From contig CM030931.1 of NCBI GenBank assembly GCA_018136815.1, positions 11,214,612 to 11,278,611 of the forward strand: DNA of 64,000 bases, in the 5' to 3' direction. The stretch comes from Isochrysis galbana (lineage: Eukaryota; Haptophyta; Isochrysidales; Isochrysidaceae). The notes beneath the pieces were generated by a model. That model saw only the letters and a program-made list of their open reading frames with translations, had not been told where the DNA came from and did not search any database. This document shows, one piece after another, positions 11,312 to 22,053 of this stretch. The position numbers and the translations under genes were made by a program. The first letter of the stretch is position 1, and every line of letters starts with the position of its first letter.

Positions 11312-13237
11312 ATGGCAGCTCCGCCCTCTCGCCTCGACACTTGGCTTTCCAGCCAGCCCGAGCTCGTCCAGCTCTCTCTGCTCGGCCGGAGCCTCGCGGC
11401 TCTCTTCGACACCATGCCCATCCAAGACCTCTTCTACTCCCCTCCAGGCTCCCACACTCCTCTCCCGATGGCCACAGCGCTACAGCTGAGTCAACATGAC
11501 CGAAGCCCTCAGCCTCGAGCAGCCAGGCCTGCCCACACCACGCGCTCGGAAGGCACGAGACTCGATGCACACATAGGATCCTGCCGGCCTCTTCCCGACG
11601 CCATAACACGGCATGAGGCCCACGAGCATCGGCAGAGCAGCAAGCTTCCCTCACTGGGGAAGGACGCCTTAGCAAACAGAGACTCTGACGTGCCTGCCTG
11701 GATGGCCACGCCGCTGCACATCCTCAAGGAACACGGGCACACCAGCGAATCACGCGCCGCTTCCCCAGGGGGAGTAGAGACCTGTGGTCGGCGCTCTGCA
11801 AGGCCGATGCGCCGCCACGCAGCCTCAGGGCACATGCCGGCGCAACTGTCACGCGCGTGCAGGAAGGCGGATGCCACACCGGCGCGCGGCCCACCGCTCG
11901 ATGCGAGCCACTGGGCGAGCTCGTCAAGAGCAAGCCTTTCTCTCCACAAAGCTGTACGATCTCCTCGTGAACCGCAGATTCATCTTTTGGCCGAAAGCGA
12001 CGAGACGCCACGTAGCGGCCCCGTCGCCTCGTCGTCAGCACCTGCGACTGTGGTGGGGACACAACAGGCTTACCCTCGAGTCACGAGCAGCACCAGGAAC
12101 GGGACACCTTTTGTAAAATGGACGCAAGTCAAGAGCAATCATACACGAAGGAACGCCCATTCCGCCCCACAAATGCGTCCTACACCCCCCCCTCGTGCGC
12201 ATGACTGTGTGCCCAAAGATGCTGCGGCAGCCAACCCGCAGTGTGCGGTGCCTGTGGTCATGCACATCCCACGCCCAACTGTTCTTACGCTCGACGAGGA
12301 CTATGGGGAACGCACCGAAATGGGTGATCTCATCACTGACGACATGTCTGATAGTCGAGTGCATAGGCGCACTCTGTCACTTCGTCGGCGTGGACCACGT
12401 TCCCGGCCGAATTCATCCCCTGCGCGGTCGCCAACAAAGGGAGATGGGAAGCTCACCGCTAGAGCTGATGCTGTCCAGGCCAGAGAACATGAGTGGGGCT
12501 GCTCTGCAGTGCCCCTCACTGATGACCACCATCGTTCTTACAGTGAAGACGTTGAAACGACCAATCGTGCCAAATCCGCGCCCAATGACGAGCGCGGTGG
12601 CTCTCATTCTGCATCGGCTCAAAGAGTTTGTGCAGAACAGGTGGTGCACAATGGCGACAGCCAAGTGGCGCAGACGCTGCCACCCTGTCTGGGTGGCGAT
12701 GACGCAATGCGTGATGTCACTGGCCGCGTCAGTCCGCGTGCGGTTTCTCCTCGAGCTAGCGCGTCGCGGAGCAGGAAGCTTCTTCGGTCCGCCAACACGC
12801 ATCGTCCTCCCCTCCCCCACGCGTTTAGCTATGGCACTTCTGATGTAATTGACACTCTCGCCTTAGGTCACGGGGGCGGCGTGCACAATGGCATCCTTGA
12901 GGCGCGTGGCATGCCTTCGTTTGCCGCACCAATGGCAAAAACGAGCATATCTAGGATTGACACCCTGGCGCTATCGTCTCCCCGGCCTCATACGGCGCGA
13001 GTCGCAGCCTCCTTCTCACCACGGTGTGCTACAAGCACGACTCACGCACACGCATTTTCGTACATCGAAAGCCATGCTTCGCCGGCAACATCGCCACATC
13101 GCTTGTCCAAGGCCATGGAGACGTGTGTGGTGGCTAGATCCCGGAGTCCGGCTGTCTTCACCATAGTGGGTACTCAAGCCTTTGTTGGGATCCCTGGGAT
13201 TGGTGCACCTCAAAAGAGCTGGAAAAGGTCTTGCTGA
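11312..13237 (+). CDS. Unrecognised 641-aa protein, single exon
   Basis: Open for 641 codons from ATG at 11312 to a stop at 13237. The N-terminus is compact and helix-like (LDTWLSSQPELVQLSLLGRSLAALFD). The rest is rich in S, P, R and H and looks disordered. Short internal repeats are visible: IDTLAL occurs twice (about residues 514 and 550), and VVGTQ/IVGTQ occurs in the middle and near the C-terminus. No domain is recognised, and there is no signal peptide or membrane segment. Most neighbours have several introns; this gene and the 1299-aa gene at the right end do not. The length of the open frame makes it probably real; overlapping frames on the other strand are shorter. Confidence 0.6.
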   Translation: MAAPPSRLDTWLSSQPELVQLSLLGRSLAALFDTMPIQDLFYSPPGSHTPLPMATALQLSQHDRSPQPRAARPAHTTRSEGTRLDAHIGSCRPLPDAITRHEAHEHRQSSKLPSLGKDALANRDSDVPAWMATPLHILKEHGHTSESRAASPGGVETCGRRSARPMRRHAASGHMPAQLSRACRKADATPARGPPLDASHWASSSRASLSLHKAVRSPREPQIHLLAESDETPRSGPVASSSAPATVVGTQQAYPRVTSSTRNGTPFVKWTQVKSNHTRRNAHSAPQMRPTPPPRAHDCVPKDAAAANPQCAVPVVMHIPRPTVLTLDEDYGERTEMGDLITDDMSDSRVHRRTLSLRRRGPRSRPNSSPARSPTKGDGKLTARADAVQAREHEWGCSAVPLTDDHHRSYSEDVETTNRAKSAPNDERGGSHSASAQRVCAEQVVHNGDSQVAQTLPPCLGGDDAMRDVTGRVSPRAVSPRASASRSRKLLRSANTHRPPLPHAFSYGTSDVIDTLALGHGGGVHNGILEARGMPSFAAPMAKTSISRIDTLALSSPRPHTARVAASFSPRCATSTTHAHAFSYIESHASPATSPHRLSKAMETCVVARSRSPAVFTIVGTQAFVGIPGIGAPQKSWKRSC

Positions 13238-14233
13238 CTCTACGCTATGGAAAGGCCGATCAACACGAGCAACCCCTGGCCATTTGTCATGTGGGCAAAT
13301 CCCCTCATTTTTTATTCGATACATCCTCCGGTTAGAAAGAATACTCTTGAATCAGATGCCTACTACTCTTGCACTGTTTTTATTTTTAACAGCTTTTTTA
13401 TGGCGTTTATGGGTCGCGGTGGCGGGGCGGGGGGGGGGGGGGGGGGGCTGTGAAAAAAAGGGGAGGGGGGCAAAGGGGAGGGCGGGGGGTGGCCCAATGC
13501 GGGCGTGGGAGTGCGGCTCGTGGCCCGCGCCCACTAGGGGTCGGGGCTGTATTGATGAGTGCCCTGCCCTTGCCAAAGGGCGCAAGGGCAGGGCGGCTTG
13601 GTTGATTGTTTAACCTATACGGCCAGCAGCAACTCTTCCATCATCGGTAGCGGACTCTTCCATCATCGGTAGCGGGTTCGAAGGCTGGGAAGCGTACACC
13701 CAAAATAATCTGATCCGAATCGCTGATCGGCCCCGCGGCGCGACCGCCAGTTCTTTACTATTAGCTATCTATCAGAGGCTCAGAGGCGCTGTGCGGGGGG
13801 CGGAAGTAAAACGTATTAAAACCCACAATTGCCTTCGGCAATTTTCGTGGCGGCGGGTGAGCCCCCCAGGAGTTTTTTCTTGTTCTTTGGAGAACGGTCA
13901 AAAAATGCAGACCCCCCACGTATTGAAGTTGAAGTTATAAATCACTGTTTGACCGCCCTAACCGCACGCACACACGCAAGGGACAAGGGACGGCACGTAC
14001 CACCACGCTGTCACATGCATGATACAGCATAATAGCGTGACGCGCGTACGTGAAGGTTGCTCGGCAAATCCCATCAAAGCTCGTGGCCGATCCACGCTCA
14101 GACAACAGTAGCTGCGTTCACGTATTCCTCCGGCTAGCAACAACATCTCACAAACCCATGCCCTGTCGTGTCAAAGAAGAGCTGCATAGTGACAGTCCTT
14201 GGAGGGCTACCTTCAAGCACTGCACCGTGATCC
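13238..14233. other. Intergenic region with G run and a repeat fragment
   Basis: A G run spans 13431-13447. The stretch 13490-13612 (GGGAGTGCGGCTCGTGGCCCGCG..., then CACTAGGGGTC) matches the dispersed GC-rich repeat also present at 36020-36085 and 63635-63680. It includes an inverted repeat, GCCCTGCCCTTG ... CAAGGGCAGGGC (about 13560-13595). ACTCTTCCATCATCGGTAGCGG is repeated in tandem at 13632-13677. No gene is seen. Confidence 0.5.
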
Positions 14234-15562
14234 TTAGCTCGCCCAAACCTTGGACTTGACGTTTTTGAACTTGGACATCTTCCAATCCGAAGTTGGAGGT
14301 AGCGGTGGGGGATACTCGTTAACCTTTGCCCGTCGTTCAGTGTTGGCAGTTTTGAGGAATTGGCTCGAACGTGTGGGCGAGGGCTTGATTGACTTTTTGC
14401 CTCCACCAAGGTCCTCAGCCAATTCTGATTGCATCACCCAGTCATAGCGGAACCCGTGGGAAATGAGGTTATTCACCGGTGTGTTTGGTCGCGGTGGGAT
14501 GCCTAGTGATGATCACAGAAAAGGAGTGCTGTCAAGGATGGGGCAAGAGCTCTTGCGGAGCAAATGAAGGGTGTAATCCAACAAGGTGGATGGTTGAAGT
14601 ACGTGCCGCACATGCAAGCATCGCTAAAAGTGCCAGCACGTACCGAATGTGGTGTTCGTGTCGACAGGAGTCGGAGGCGGCTGGGTCTGCCTACCCAGCT
14701 TGACCCGAATGTCCGTTTTGGTCATGTGCTCGCGGACATCCTTGGCAGAGGTCTTACCAGCCTTCAATGCCGACTGCAAGAGTTGAGGCGGAGGAGAGTC
14801 GAGGAGGAGAGGTGAGAAGGGCTTTGTGAGCAGGCAGTATCAGCATAGCTGCAGTAGGCCCGCGGCGCGTTGCTGATAATAATCCATCACTCATGAATTG
14901 ACCAATCAAACTCCTGATTGCGACTAGGATGTTGATGAGACAGGCTTCGGGGCGCCAGCGAACCTTGTTCAATGCGCGGAAGTCCTTCGGCGGAAGCTGA
15001 TCTTTCGTACCCTGATGCTCTACCCAGTTGTCAATAACCTTGCCGGCTGTCATTCCATCGCGCTTCTGCAGCGGTAAGGAGGGGAAGAGGGTGGATGAGT
15101 CATGGGGCGCTGAGACTTAAGCGGCTGAGTTTGGAATGCACAGATTTCTGACAACCTCATCCTAAGGGGCCGTGCCGCAGACGAGAGGATCGACAGCCAC
15201 TCAACGACTGCTGTTCGTCGCCAATGGAACGCCTCCACATCGCAGTCCACAGGACGGGCATCTGCATGGATCTGCATCCCCCCCCCCCCCCCCCATGGTC
15301 TGCAGCCGCCCCACATGCTGGCCACGACAGCGGCGCTCGCGCAGGGAGGCACGCGGCGAGTTGCGGTTGAGCAGCGCACCATCGCCATACCATATGTGTA
15401 CTGGAAGTCCTCTGGTAGTTCGTACGAAGAGCCGCGCACGCAGCCAAGCTGCGGCTTTTGGAGCAGCGCGTTCTTCGTGCCGACGCGGTGTGTACCACAC
15501 AGCGGCGTGGCAGTCTCGTCCCGCCGGTTGTGCGAGTATCCCTCGAACATGGAACTACTCAT
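14234..15562 (-). CDS. CFAP77: Cilia- and flagella-associated protein 77
   Basis: Four exons, 15562-15380, 15065-14964, 14773-14644, 14502-14234, giving 227 aa with matching phases. Family landmarks appear in order: GTKNALLQKPQLG and YELPEDFQYTYG near the N-terminus, VIDNWVEHQ, PPKDFRALNK, then TTFGIPPRPNTPVNNLISHGFRYDWV (compare the PNMTFG-x-RPSTP and HRYQ-W region of known CFAP77), and WKMSKFKNVKSKV at the C-terminus. CFAP77 is a microtubule inner protein of axonemal doublets, so the organism should build a motile flagellum. The stop at 14234 gives a protein somewhat shorter than animal CFAP77. A donor-like GT inside SK|V could extend it into one more exon, which I could not place. Recognised from memory of the family, not by search. 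Confidence 0.8.
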
Positions 15563-16470
15563 CCTGATGGGCGCGCCTCTGGCTCGCGGCGACTGGGGTG
15601 CGCGCCGGGGGGGGGGGTCTGCGGCTTGCGCTGGCGGGCTCTGTCCCTCTCGCTGGGGGGTGGGGGGGAGTTCCTCGCGCGGAAGCCTCCGACAGTGAGA
15701 AGGGGAGCGAGCGAAACGACTGGGGGAGCCTGCTGCGCGGGGGGGCGGGGGGGGGCAGAGAAGGGTCTCGTTATAAGAGAGTAGAAGACAGAAGAGATGA
15801 GAGAAAGAGCCAGGCAGAGGGTGTGGAGTCCTAGCCCGGCGGGGGGGGGGGGGGGGGGGGGGGGGAGGGCTGGGGTTGTGAGAGAAGAGAGGATGATGAG
15901 AGAGAGAGAAGAGAGTCTGTGAGGGGGGGGAGAGAGCGAGGGGCACAAGCAGCACCTTCGGAACGAGGTGACCATCAAAGGAAAACAACGAGGGAAAAGC
16001 AAAGAAGAATTCGATGAAGCGTCGGCGAGATACGAAAATGAGTAGGATGTATGTGCCGCCCGAGAAGGGAAAACAAAACGTCTTCCACTGAACGCCAGGT
16101 CAACAAAGAAACGGCCCGCGAGACGAGAGCGACAAGATCGACGAGTAACGACGACGCTTATTTTTAGCTTCTAGGACCTCGCATTTGTTCTAGGAAGCCT
16201 AGATGTGAAACACGGCAGGGGGGGCCTTCAAACTTCAAACGCAGCAAATACGGCCTGTTTTTGGCTTTTCTAGAAACACGGGAACCTCACAAACCCGGCA
16301 TGCTACTACTACTAGGGAGGGCGTTTGAAACACGGTGAAAACGGGCTGTTTTTGGCATCTGTACAAACACGGTAAAAAACGGTAAACCCGTGTTTACCAT
16401 GTAGGCTAGGAAGTAGTTTGTCCTTTTCCTTAGGGTGGTAGCACGGTGGCGCGCGGGGGGGGGGGGGGGG
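15563..16470. other. Upstream region of CFAP77, G-rich, no gene
   Basis: Contains a 25-base G run (15841-15865) and GA-rich sequence to about 15940, then A-rich sequence with a repeated AACACGG motif (16208-16390). No coding or RNA feature is supported. Confidence 0.5.
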
Positions 16471-16476
16471 TTATGA

Positions 16477-16994
16477 GTTGGCCCAGGCCAGAGTTTCGTT
16501 TCGGACCCGCCCAAATTTCGTTTCGAAATTTCGCACGCATTTCACTAAGTTTCGGGCCCGCTCCACCCAAATTTCGGGGATGTTTTGCTTTGCTCTCGGT
16601 TATAGCGCGCTAGCGCGCTCCGCGCGCATCGACACGCACATAACTAACATTATACAGTATTTGCGTACGCGCTATACTCTACACTAAATATGTACAACTC
16701 ATACGGACGCAATCAATAGTAAGTGCTTCGTCGCCATTGGCCACTGGCTCAGTGCAGCCGCCGATATTCCCAGTTGTAATTATTTTTTATTTAGAGGGCG
16801 TCATGCGCATGCTGCGCATGCGGGGGGGAGGCGACGGGGGGGGAGGGCGCTTCGGGGTCCAAATTTCTCGCTTCGGCGCTATGCGCCTTTCTTCAGCGCT
16901 TCGCACTCGCACCCAAATCTCGGTCAAAAATTTCGATTTCGTCGGTCCACCCAAATTTTGCAAAACATTTCGCGAAACTTTGGCATGGGCCAAG
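16477..16994. mobile_element. Short DNA transposon with 6-bp target duplication
   Basis: TTATGA lies immediately outside both ends (16471-16476 and 16995-17000). The left end TTGGCCCAGGCCAGAGTTTCG and the inverted right end TTGGCCCATGCCAAAGTTTCG match at 18 of 21 positions. The interior is rich in AATTTCG on both arms and has a palindromic TAGCGCGCTAGCGCGC core (about 16603-16620). There is no transposase ORF. Family not assigned. Confidence 0.65.
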
Positions 16995-17231
16995 TTATGA
17001 AGATTGAGGGGGGAGTCTCCCGCAAACGAGCTGCGCTTTCGGAAATATCTCCAAACTCCAAACCCCAAACCTGTGATTACTGGTTATTGGAGAAAACCTC
17101 AGAGTGTGGCAGCAGTTATGTGTAAGATGGGGTTCCGGCTGACGAACCCTAGTAATGTTGTATTCCCGCCCATCTGAAGGTTGTAGGCATGAATATTCGT
17201 GTAAGGTACGCGCTCACAATTACAATTGAAC

Positions 17232-18162
17232 AAAAAAAAATCTTCTTAAAAATTCCCGCTACGTACACGGCGTGAGGCAGCTTGCTAGTGTACCTCCCTA
17301 CTACCCAACCTTAACCCCTAAACAACCCCCTTCCCCTTCCCCAGTTCCCTCTCTGGCGGAGAAGCTGGTTCCAGGGAGGCCGCGCGCGCTGCTTCGGCCG
17401 GGAGTTGGAGAGAAGGGGGTGGGAGATTGTGGGTTGTCTCTTGATCTAGATTCGGTTCGGGTTTTTCCTCATTAATATAGCGTGAGGTCCTTATTGGTAT
17501 CCGGTGCGGTTCCTATTAAGAGATTTGGCTACCCTAGGTGATGTTTCTTATGTCCAGTCCTCTCGCCGCCTGCAAGAGGTCTTCTGATGCTCCTAGGTTG
17601 AAATCCTTGTCTATAGTATACAGGGGGCTTATCATTTTCCGGACATGTTTGTTGCTCGGGGCGTGTAGCCCCATGTTCTCGCGTTGTTTTTTTAACCTTT
17701 GAAAGAAACCGACCTTCGCCGTTACTAATAAGTGGTATCTCGTAAGGATCGCTCTCAAGATTGTCCTAACGGACCTACCGTCCGCGTTGCCATATTGGAT
17801 GTTATAAAAGTCCGTGAGGATGTATCTCCACGCCAGGATACCTAAGTACCCCGAGGAGGGATGCGGTCTGTCTACTTGGTAGCAAAAGAGACGTTGGGCT
17901 ATCTCGGAGCCCGGCCTCAGATTTGTCCCCAGAAGCCCTTCTATGAATTCGAAAATGGGCGCCGTCGCGATGCACGTGGCCATGTGGGTGGAGCTCTCGG
18001 GGGCTATGCCACAAAAGCGGCACGTCGGATCGTCGGCGAACCGGTTCGCCGTGGCTATTCTCCTATGCAGGACGTGTTTGAAGTGCATATATGAGTCTCT
18101 CGGCGTTAAAAAGTTGTATTTGTATAGCTGAGATACTTGTTTCCATTTCCCGGAGATGTCCG
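17232..18162 (-). mobile_element. LINE 3' end, 5' truncated, with 17-bp target-site duplication
   Basis: CACAATTACAATTGAAC is present on both sides (17215-17231 and 18163-18179). The minus-strand frame ending at 17534 encodes a zf-RVT-like CRFC-x7-STHMATC motif, LAWRYILTDFYNI and a tail ending IDKDFNLGASEDLLQAARGL, typical of the end of a non-LTR retrotransposon ORF. The coding strand terminates TTTTTAAGAAGATTTTTTTTT. The unoccupied target sequence occurs at 63939-64000. The insertion therefore sits inside another repeat whose halves are 17151-17231 and 18163-18215. Confidence 0.85.
17272..17533 (-). other. 3' UTR of the 17.2-18.2 kb LINE copy
   Basis: Non-coding stretch between the ORF stop (17534) and the oligo-T end. 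It contains no motif other than the terminal TTAAGAAG block. Confidence 0.5.
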
Positions 18163-18529
18163 CACAATTACAATTGAACAGTTCCCCGTGTTGCCACTGA
18201 CACACCAGACACACACAGATTCGGATTCCCCATTCCCCATGGTCTCAAGCCCAGGTATACAGATTTTGGTCTCGAAATTTGCGATTCGAATTTTGTTTTT
18301 GCAATTACTATAATTGTTGGCTCGTTTAAGGTAATAAACCGGCCTGACTTCGACTTTTCGTTCTGCAGTCGCTCTGCGAGACTCTCTCTCTCTCTCTCCG
18401 TCCTCCTCTCCTCGGACGACGGCAGGAAGATTCGTCCAAAACATTCTCCGGTCCCAAGATATCTCGTGGGGGGTCTCTGGTCCCTCGTATATGTGCCGCC
18501 TCATTGTGGAAATCATGCCGCAGCTTGGA

Positions 18530-18660
18530 TTGTAACGAGATGAACGAGATGTAACGAGACGGCCTGATGGCCCGACGACGAGATGAACGAGATGGCCTTG
18601 ATGGCCCGACGAGATGAACGAGATGGCCCTGGGGCCCGACGAGATGAACGAGATTTTCGG
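18530..18660 (+). repeat. Short tandem repeat, about 30-bp unit
   Basis: Four imperfect copies of ACGAGATGAACGAGATGGCC followed by a GGCCCG segment. Confidence 0.8.
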
Positions 18661-18807
18661 GTAACGGAATTGGACGAGGAGTTTCCCCACTAAGCTTGAT
18701 CGTAATGCGGTGAAACCGTTTTCCGAGACAAGCGGGAAACCGGGGCGGAAGGAACTGGCAAGGAAGCCGGCAGGAAGGCAGAGGAAATGTCTTGGCAAGG
18801 GCGACGG

Positions 18808-18925
18808 AGGCAGGACTTTTAACAGTAGGCGGAATTTTTAACAGTAGGAAGAGGCAGGATTTCTAACGGTAGGAAGAGGCAGGATTTCTAACGGTAGGAG
18901 AAGAGCGTGGAATTTAACTGTAGAA
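18808..18925 (+). repeat. Short tandem repeat, about 26-bp unit
   Basis: Four imperfect copies of a unit containing TTTCTAACGGTAGGAAGAGG. Confidence 0.8.
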
Positions 18926-18944
18926 GAAGAGCGGAGAGGAGAAG

Positions 18945-19035
18945 GAGCGGGGCTCGAACTGCAGAGCGCTCCGTCCGGACTCGAACTCGCGACCCAGAGC
19001 AAAAGGTTGGTGGAGGCGGTGGGTTGAACCACTAT
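18945..19035 (-). repeat. tRNA-like (SINE-like) sequence
   Basis: On the minus strand TGGCATAGTGGTTCAACCC resembles a pol III A box and GAGTTCGAGTCC a B box, spaced about as in a tRNA. D- and T-stem pairing is poor, and a second B-box-like GCAGTTCGAGCCCC follows. I do not call a functional tRNA; a tRNA-derived SINE or a decayed tRNA fits better. Confidence 0.4.
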
Positions 19036-19274
19036 GCCACGCGAGAGATTACGTAGCCATAGGGCCGATGGGAAGGGCTGAGAACCGCCCTATATACTCT
19101 GGGTTTTTTTTCTCTTCTTTTTCACTTTTCTTCTTCTTTCTTCCTCTGTTCTTTTTACTGTTTACTGTTTTTTTTTCTTTACTGTTATTTCTTTTTGCCT
19201 CTGAGACATCGCGAATGCGACACTCATGGACGCCGTTCTCGGTGGGCTGGCATGGGAGATTTGTATGCTCGATC

Positions 19275-20939
19275 GTTCTTGTTTGCCGCGGAGTTTTACT
19301 CGTAACTTGTAGGACTCTTCACTCGTAATTCGCCCTTCGCTCCTTGCCGCCGCGCCCCTTTGTGGCCTGTCCCGCCCCTGTTTCGCTCCTTTGCACCTTG
19401 GGCCTTGCTCTCTCTTTAGGTCCCTCCTTGCTATCGTTCCCCCACGCCTGCTCTCGCTCTCGTCGTAGGTGTTCGTCGCTGCGGACTTTTCCCCCCGCGC
19501 GAAGCCTACCCTCTCGCCCCTTTCGGTTTACGCACGTAGATTCCCTCCTTACTTTCTACCTATTCGTTCGCGGTAACCGCCGTTCGCTGTCGGCTCTTCC
19601 GTCGCATCGTCGCTCTCTTGTCGGCTTTCTCTTCCTTGTTTCCTTCCTTCTGTGTCTTCCCCGCCCAAGTGGGGAAGGATACGTTAGTGTAGGGGGATGT
19701 TGGGTGAAAGTCGAGCGTGCGTGTCTCGGATTGTTGTCGGACTAGTCGGAGTGGTATCCTATCGGCCTCTGTCGCCCTCGTTCGTCGCCCCAGTCGCTCC
19801 TCTGACGGATTGGAGGTTATGGATGGAACAGGAGGGACCGAACGGGACGGAAGGTAGGCGGCGGCAGGCACGGCATTTTGGCCATTGGCGGGCGGGACGG
19901 GCAGGCCATCTTCCATGGTTGGAAGATGGATGGCGGGCAGTGGCGAGGGCGAGCGCGAAGACGGAGCGGACATAGCGGATAGCGAGGGTGAGTGGGTGAG
20001 TGAGTGGATTTGGTTGGTGTTGTAAGATTGCTGGTTACGACTGAGCGAGAGCGAGAGCGAAAACGAGGGAGCGAGGAGCGACTGGGACGAGGGACGAGGG
20101 CGACAGAGGCCGACAGGATACCAATCCGATGAGTCCGACAACAATCCGACGAGACACGCACACTTGACTTTCACCCAACATTCCTCCACACTAACGTATC
20201 TTTCTCCACTTGGGCGGGGAAAACACAGAAGGAAGGAAACAAGGAAGAGAAAGCCGACAAGAGAGCGATGATGCGACGGAAGAGCCGACGGCGAACGGCG
20301 GTTACCGCGAACGAGTAGATAGAAAGTAAGGAGGGAATCTACGAGCGTAAACCGGAAGGGGAGAGAGGGTAGGCTTCGCGCGGGGGAAAGGTCCGCAACG
20401 ACGAACACCTACGACGAGAGCGAGAACGAGCGCGGGGGAACGACAGCAAGGAGGGACCAAAGGCAGAGCAAGGCCTAAGGTGCAAAGGAGCGAAACAGGA
20501 GCGAGACAGGCCACAAAGGGGCGCAACGGCAAGGAGCGAGGGGCGAGTTACGAGTGAAGAGTTCTACAAGTTACGAGTAAAACTCCGCGGCAACAAGAAC
20601 GACTGGGCTCGAAAACGCCTAAGGTCGGAAGTCGATCGCGGATGCGACATCCTCGCTCCCTCGTTCTCGCTCTCGCTTCTCGCTCCCGTCGTAACAAGCA
20701 ATCTTACAACACCAATCAAACCCAGCCACTCGCCCTCTCCCACTCGCTGCCGCTGTGTCCGCCCCGTCGTCCCGCTCGCCCTCGCCACTGCCCGCCATCC
20801 ATCCTCCCGCCATTGAGGTGGATCAGCCCGTCCGACCCGCCCAGTTCCAAAATAATACCGTGCCTCCCGCCGCCTACCTTCCGTACCTTCCGGTTCCCTC
20901 CGTCCCATCCGTAACCTCCAATCCGTCAGAGACTCCCCG
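19275..20939. repeat. Interleaved long inverted repeats (order A, B, A', B')
   Basis: Block A (19275-19801) recurs inverted as A' (20074-20600). Block B (19802-20073) recurs inverted as B' (about 20652-20939). The copies differ by scattered substitutions and small indels. Long serine/proline/arginine-rich frames appear on both strands, but they mirror each other across the inverted copies, so I treat them as non-coding. A foldback-type element or a replication template-switch product would both fit. Confidence 0.8.
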
Positions 20940-21545
20940 CGGGAGGGGAAGAACCCAAGAACCCGGAGGTAAATGAAAATGAGACCAAATGAAGGCAAGT
21001 CGCCTTCAGGTCGCCAAGAACTAACTAACGACCTGACAGCTCACGGAGTGACAAACGCTCATTATAGTTTTGAGGCATTGGATTGACCAACCTCAATGTG
21101 ACGTTAGCTCGTGTATTGATGTGATGTGACAATTATTGATTTGTGATATGCTGTGTCCACTCTCTCCTCCTTGCGCTTGCCTCGTTGAAGCTGACCCATG
21201 CCCGAATCGAGTGAATGGAGTAAGTCCAGGTGTGTATTTTCAACATATGTGTGAAGATTCGTTGCACTTAACGCCGCAGGCCCGACGCCCGCACCACACG
21301 ACGAGCCGTGTGGCGGGTCGCGCACAAGGGGACGGGCTACGCCGTGCTCGGCGTGGGCGTCTACCAGGCCCTCTCGGGACGCGCCCTCATGCCGAGCCAA
21401 GGCGACGCCGTTCTCGTCGCGTACGTGGTGCTGCTGGGCCTCTCCCTCGGGGTGCTCGCGGGAAGGCTCATGGTAGGGTGAGACTCCCCGCAGGAGGGGA
21501 AGAAACCGGAGGGAAAGGAGACCAAATGAAGGCAAGCCGCCTAGG
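20940..21545 (+). pseudogene. Captured exon resembling a cytochrome b561-type membrane segment, between direct repeats
   Basis: An AG acceptor at about 21282 opens a frame with RRAVWRVAHKGTGYAVLGVG and then LVAYVVLLGLSLGVLAGRLM, stop at about 21481. The W..HK..GY..L..G pattern followed by a last membrane helix recalls the C-terminal part of b561/DOMON proteins. No other exon of such a gene is found nearby. Related sequences flank it (20940-21012 and 21482-21545: AGACTCCCCGC-GGAGGGGAAGAA, later GAGACCAAATGAAGGCAAG). I read it as a gene fragment, perhaps carried by a repeat. Confidence 0.4.
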
Positions 21546-21589
21546 GTGTAGGTGTAGCAACAGTAGTAGGTATATTCAAGAATATTTTT

Positions 21590-21706
21590 ATAGCTAGCGG
21601 TAGTAGCCTGAATCTTCAGATATTTTTTATGTACGGGTCGTCTTACCGTCATACTTACCGCCAAGCCGCCAGGAGCATAGGGCATGCAAAAAAAAAATCT
21701 GAAGAT
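21590..21706. repeat. Two LINE-type 3' termini facing each other
   Basis: CCTGAATCTTCAGATATTTTTT on the + strand (21609-21630) and the same terminal motif on the - strand (21688-21706, read as AAAAAAAAATCTGAAGATTCC on +) lie about 60 bases apart. The motif matches the ends of the elements at 36.25, 39.84 and 53.83 kb. Confidence 0.55.
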
Positions 21707-22053
21707 TCCGTAGCACTGGGCATGCAAGTGCCTTCCACAACCATCATGCCTCATCGTAGCTGGTAGCTGGAAGAGCCAGACAGCCGCGCGCGCTCGCGCC
21801 CACTCCCATCCGTGGCTGTGCCACCTCAAGTGGATTTCTTTTCTCGTATCAAGTGCTTGATGTGTGAGGGATGGCGGCATTGGCGAAATTAGAACTGACA
21901 CACTCGAGCCGTAATTCCGATTTCCTCTCGTTACACTACTTTACTACGACGAATTACCAGCGGGCGGGAATACCCAGACAACGACAAGGACATGGGTTGC
22001 ACACCCTGCCCGCCATTTGCGATTTCCCTGTGACATCGGGGCGATACTTTGTC

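Noticed and set aside
18945-19035. Functional tRNA gene
   Set aside because: A- and B-box motifs are present, but the D and T stems do not pair and no anticodon arm is convincing.
19344-20408. Serine/arginine-rich frames up to 282 codons
   Set aside because: The same frame appears mirrored in the inverted copies, and the divergence between copies shows no preference for silent changes by eye.
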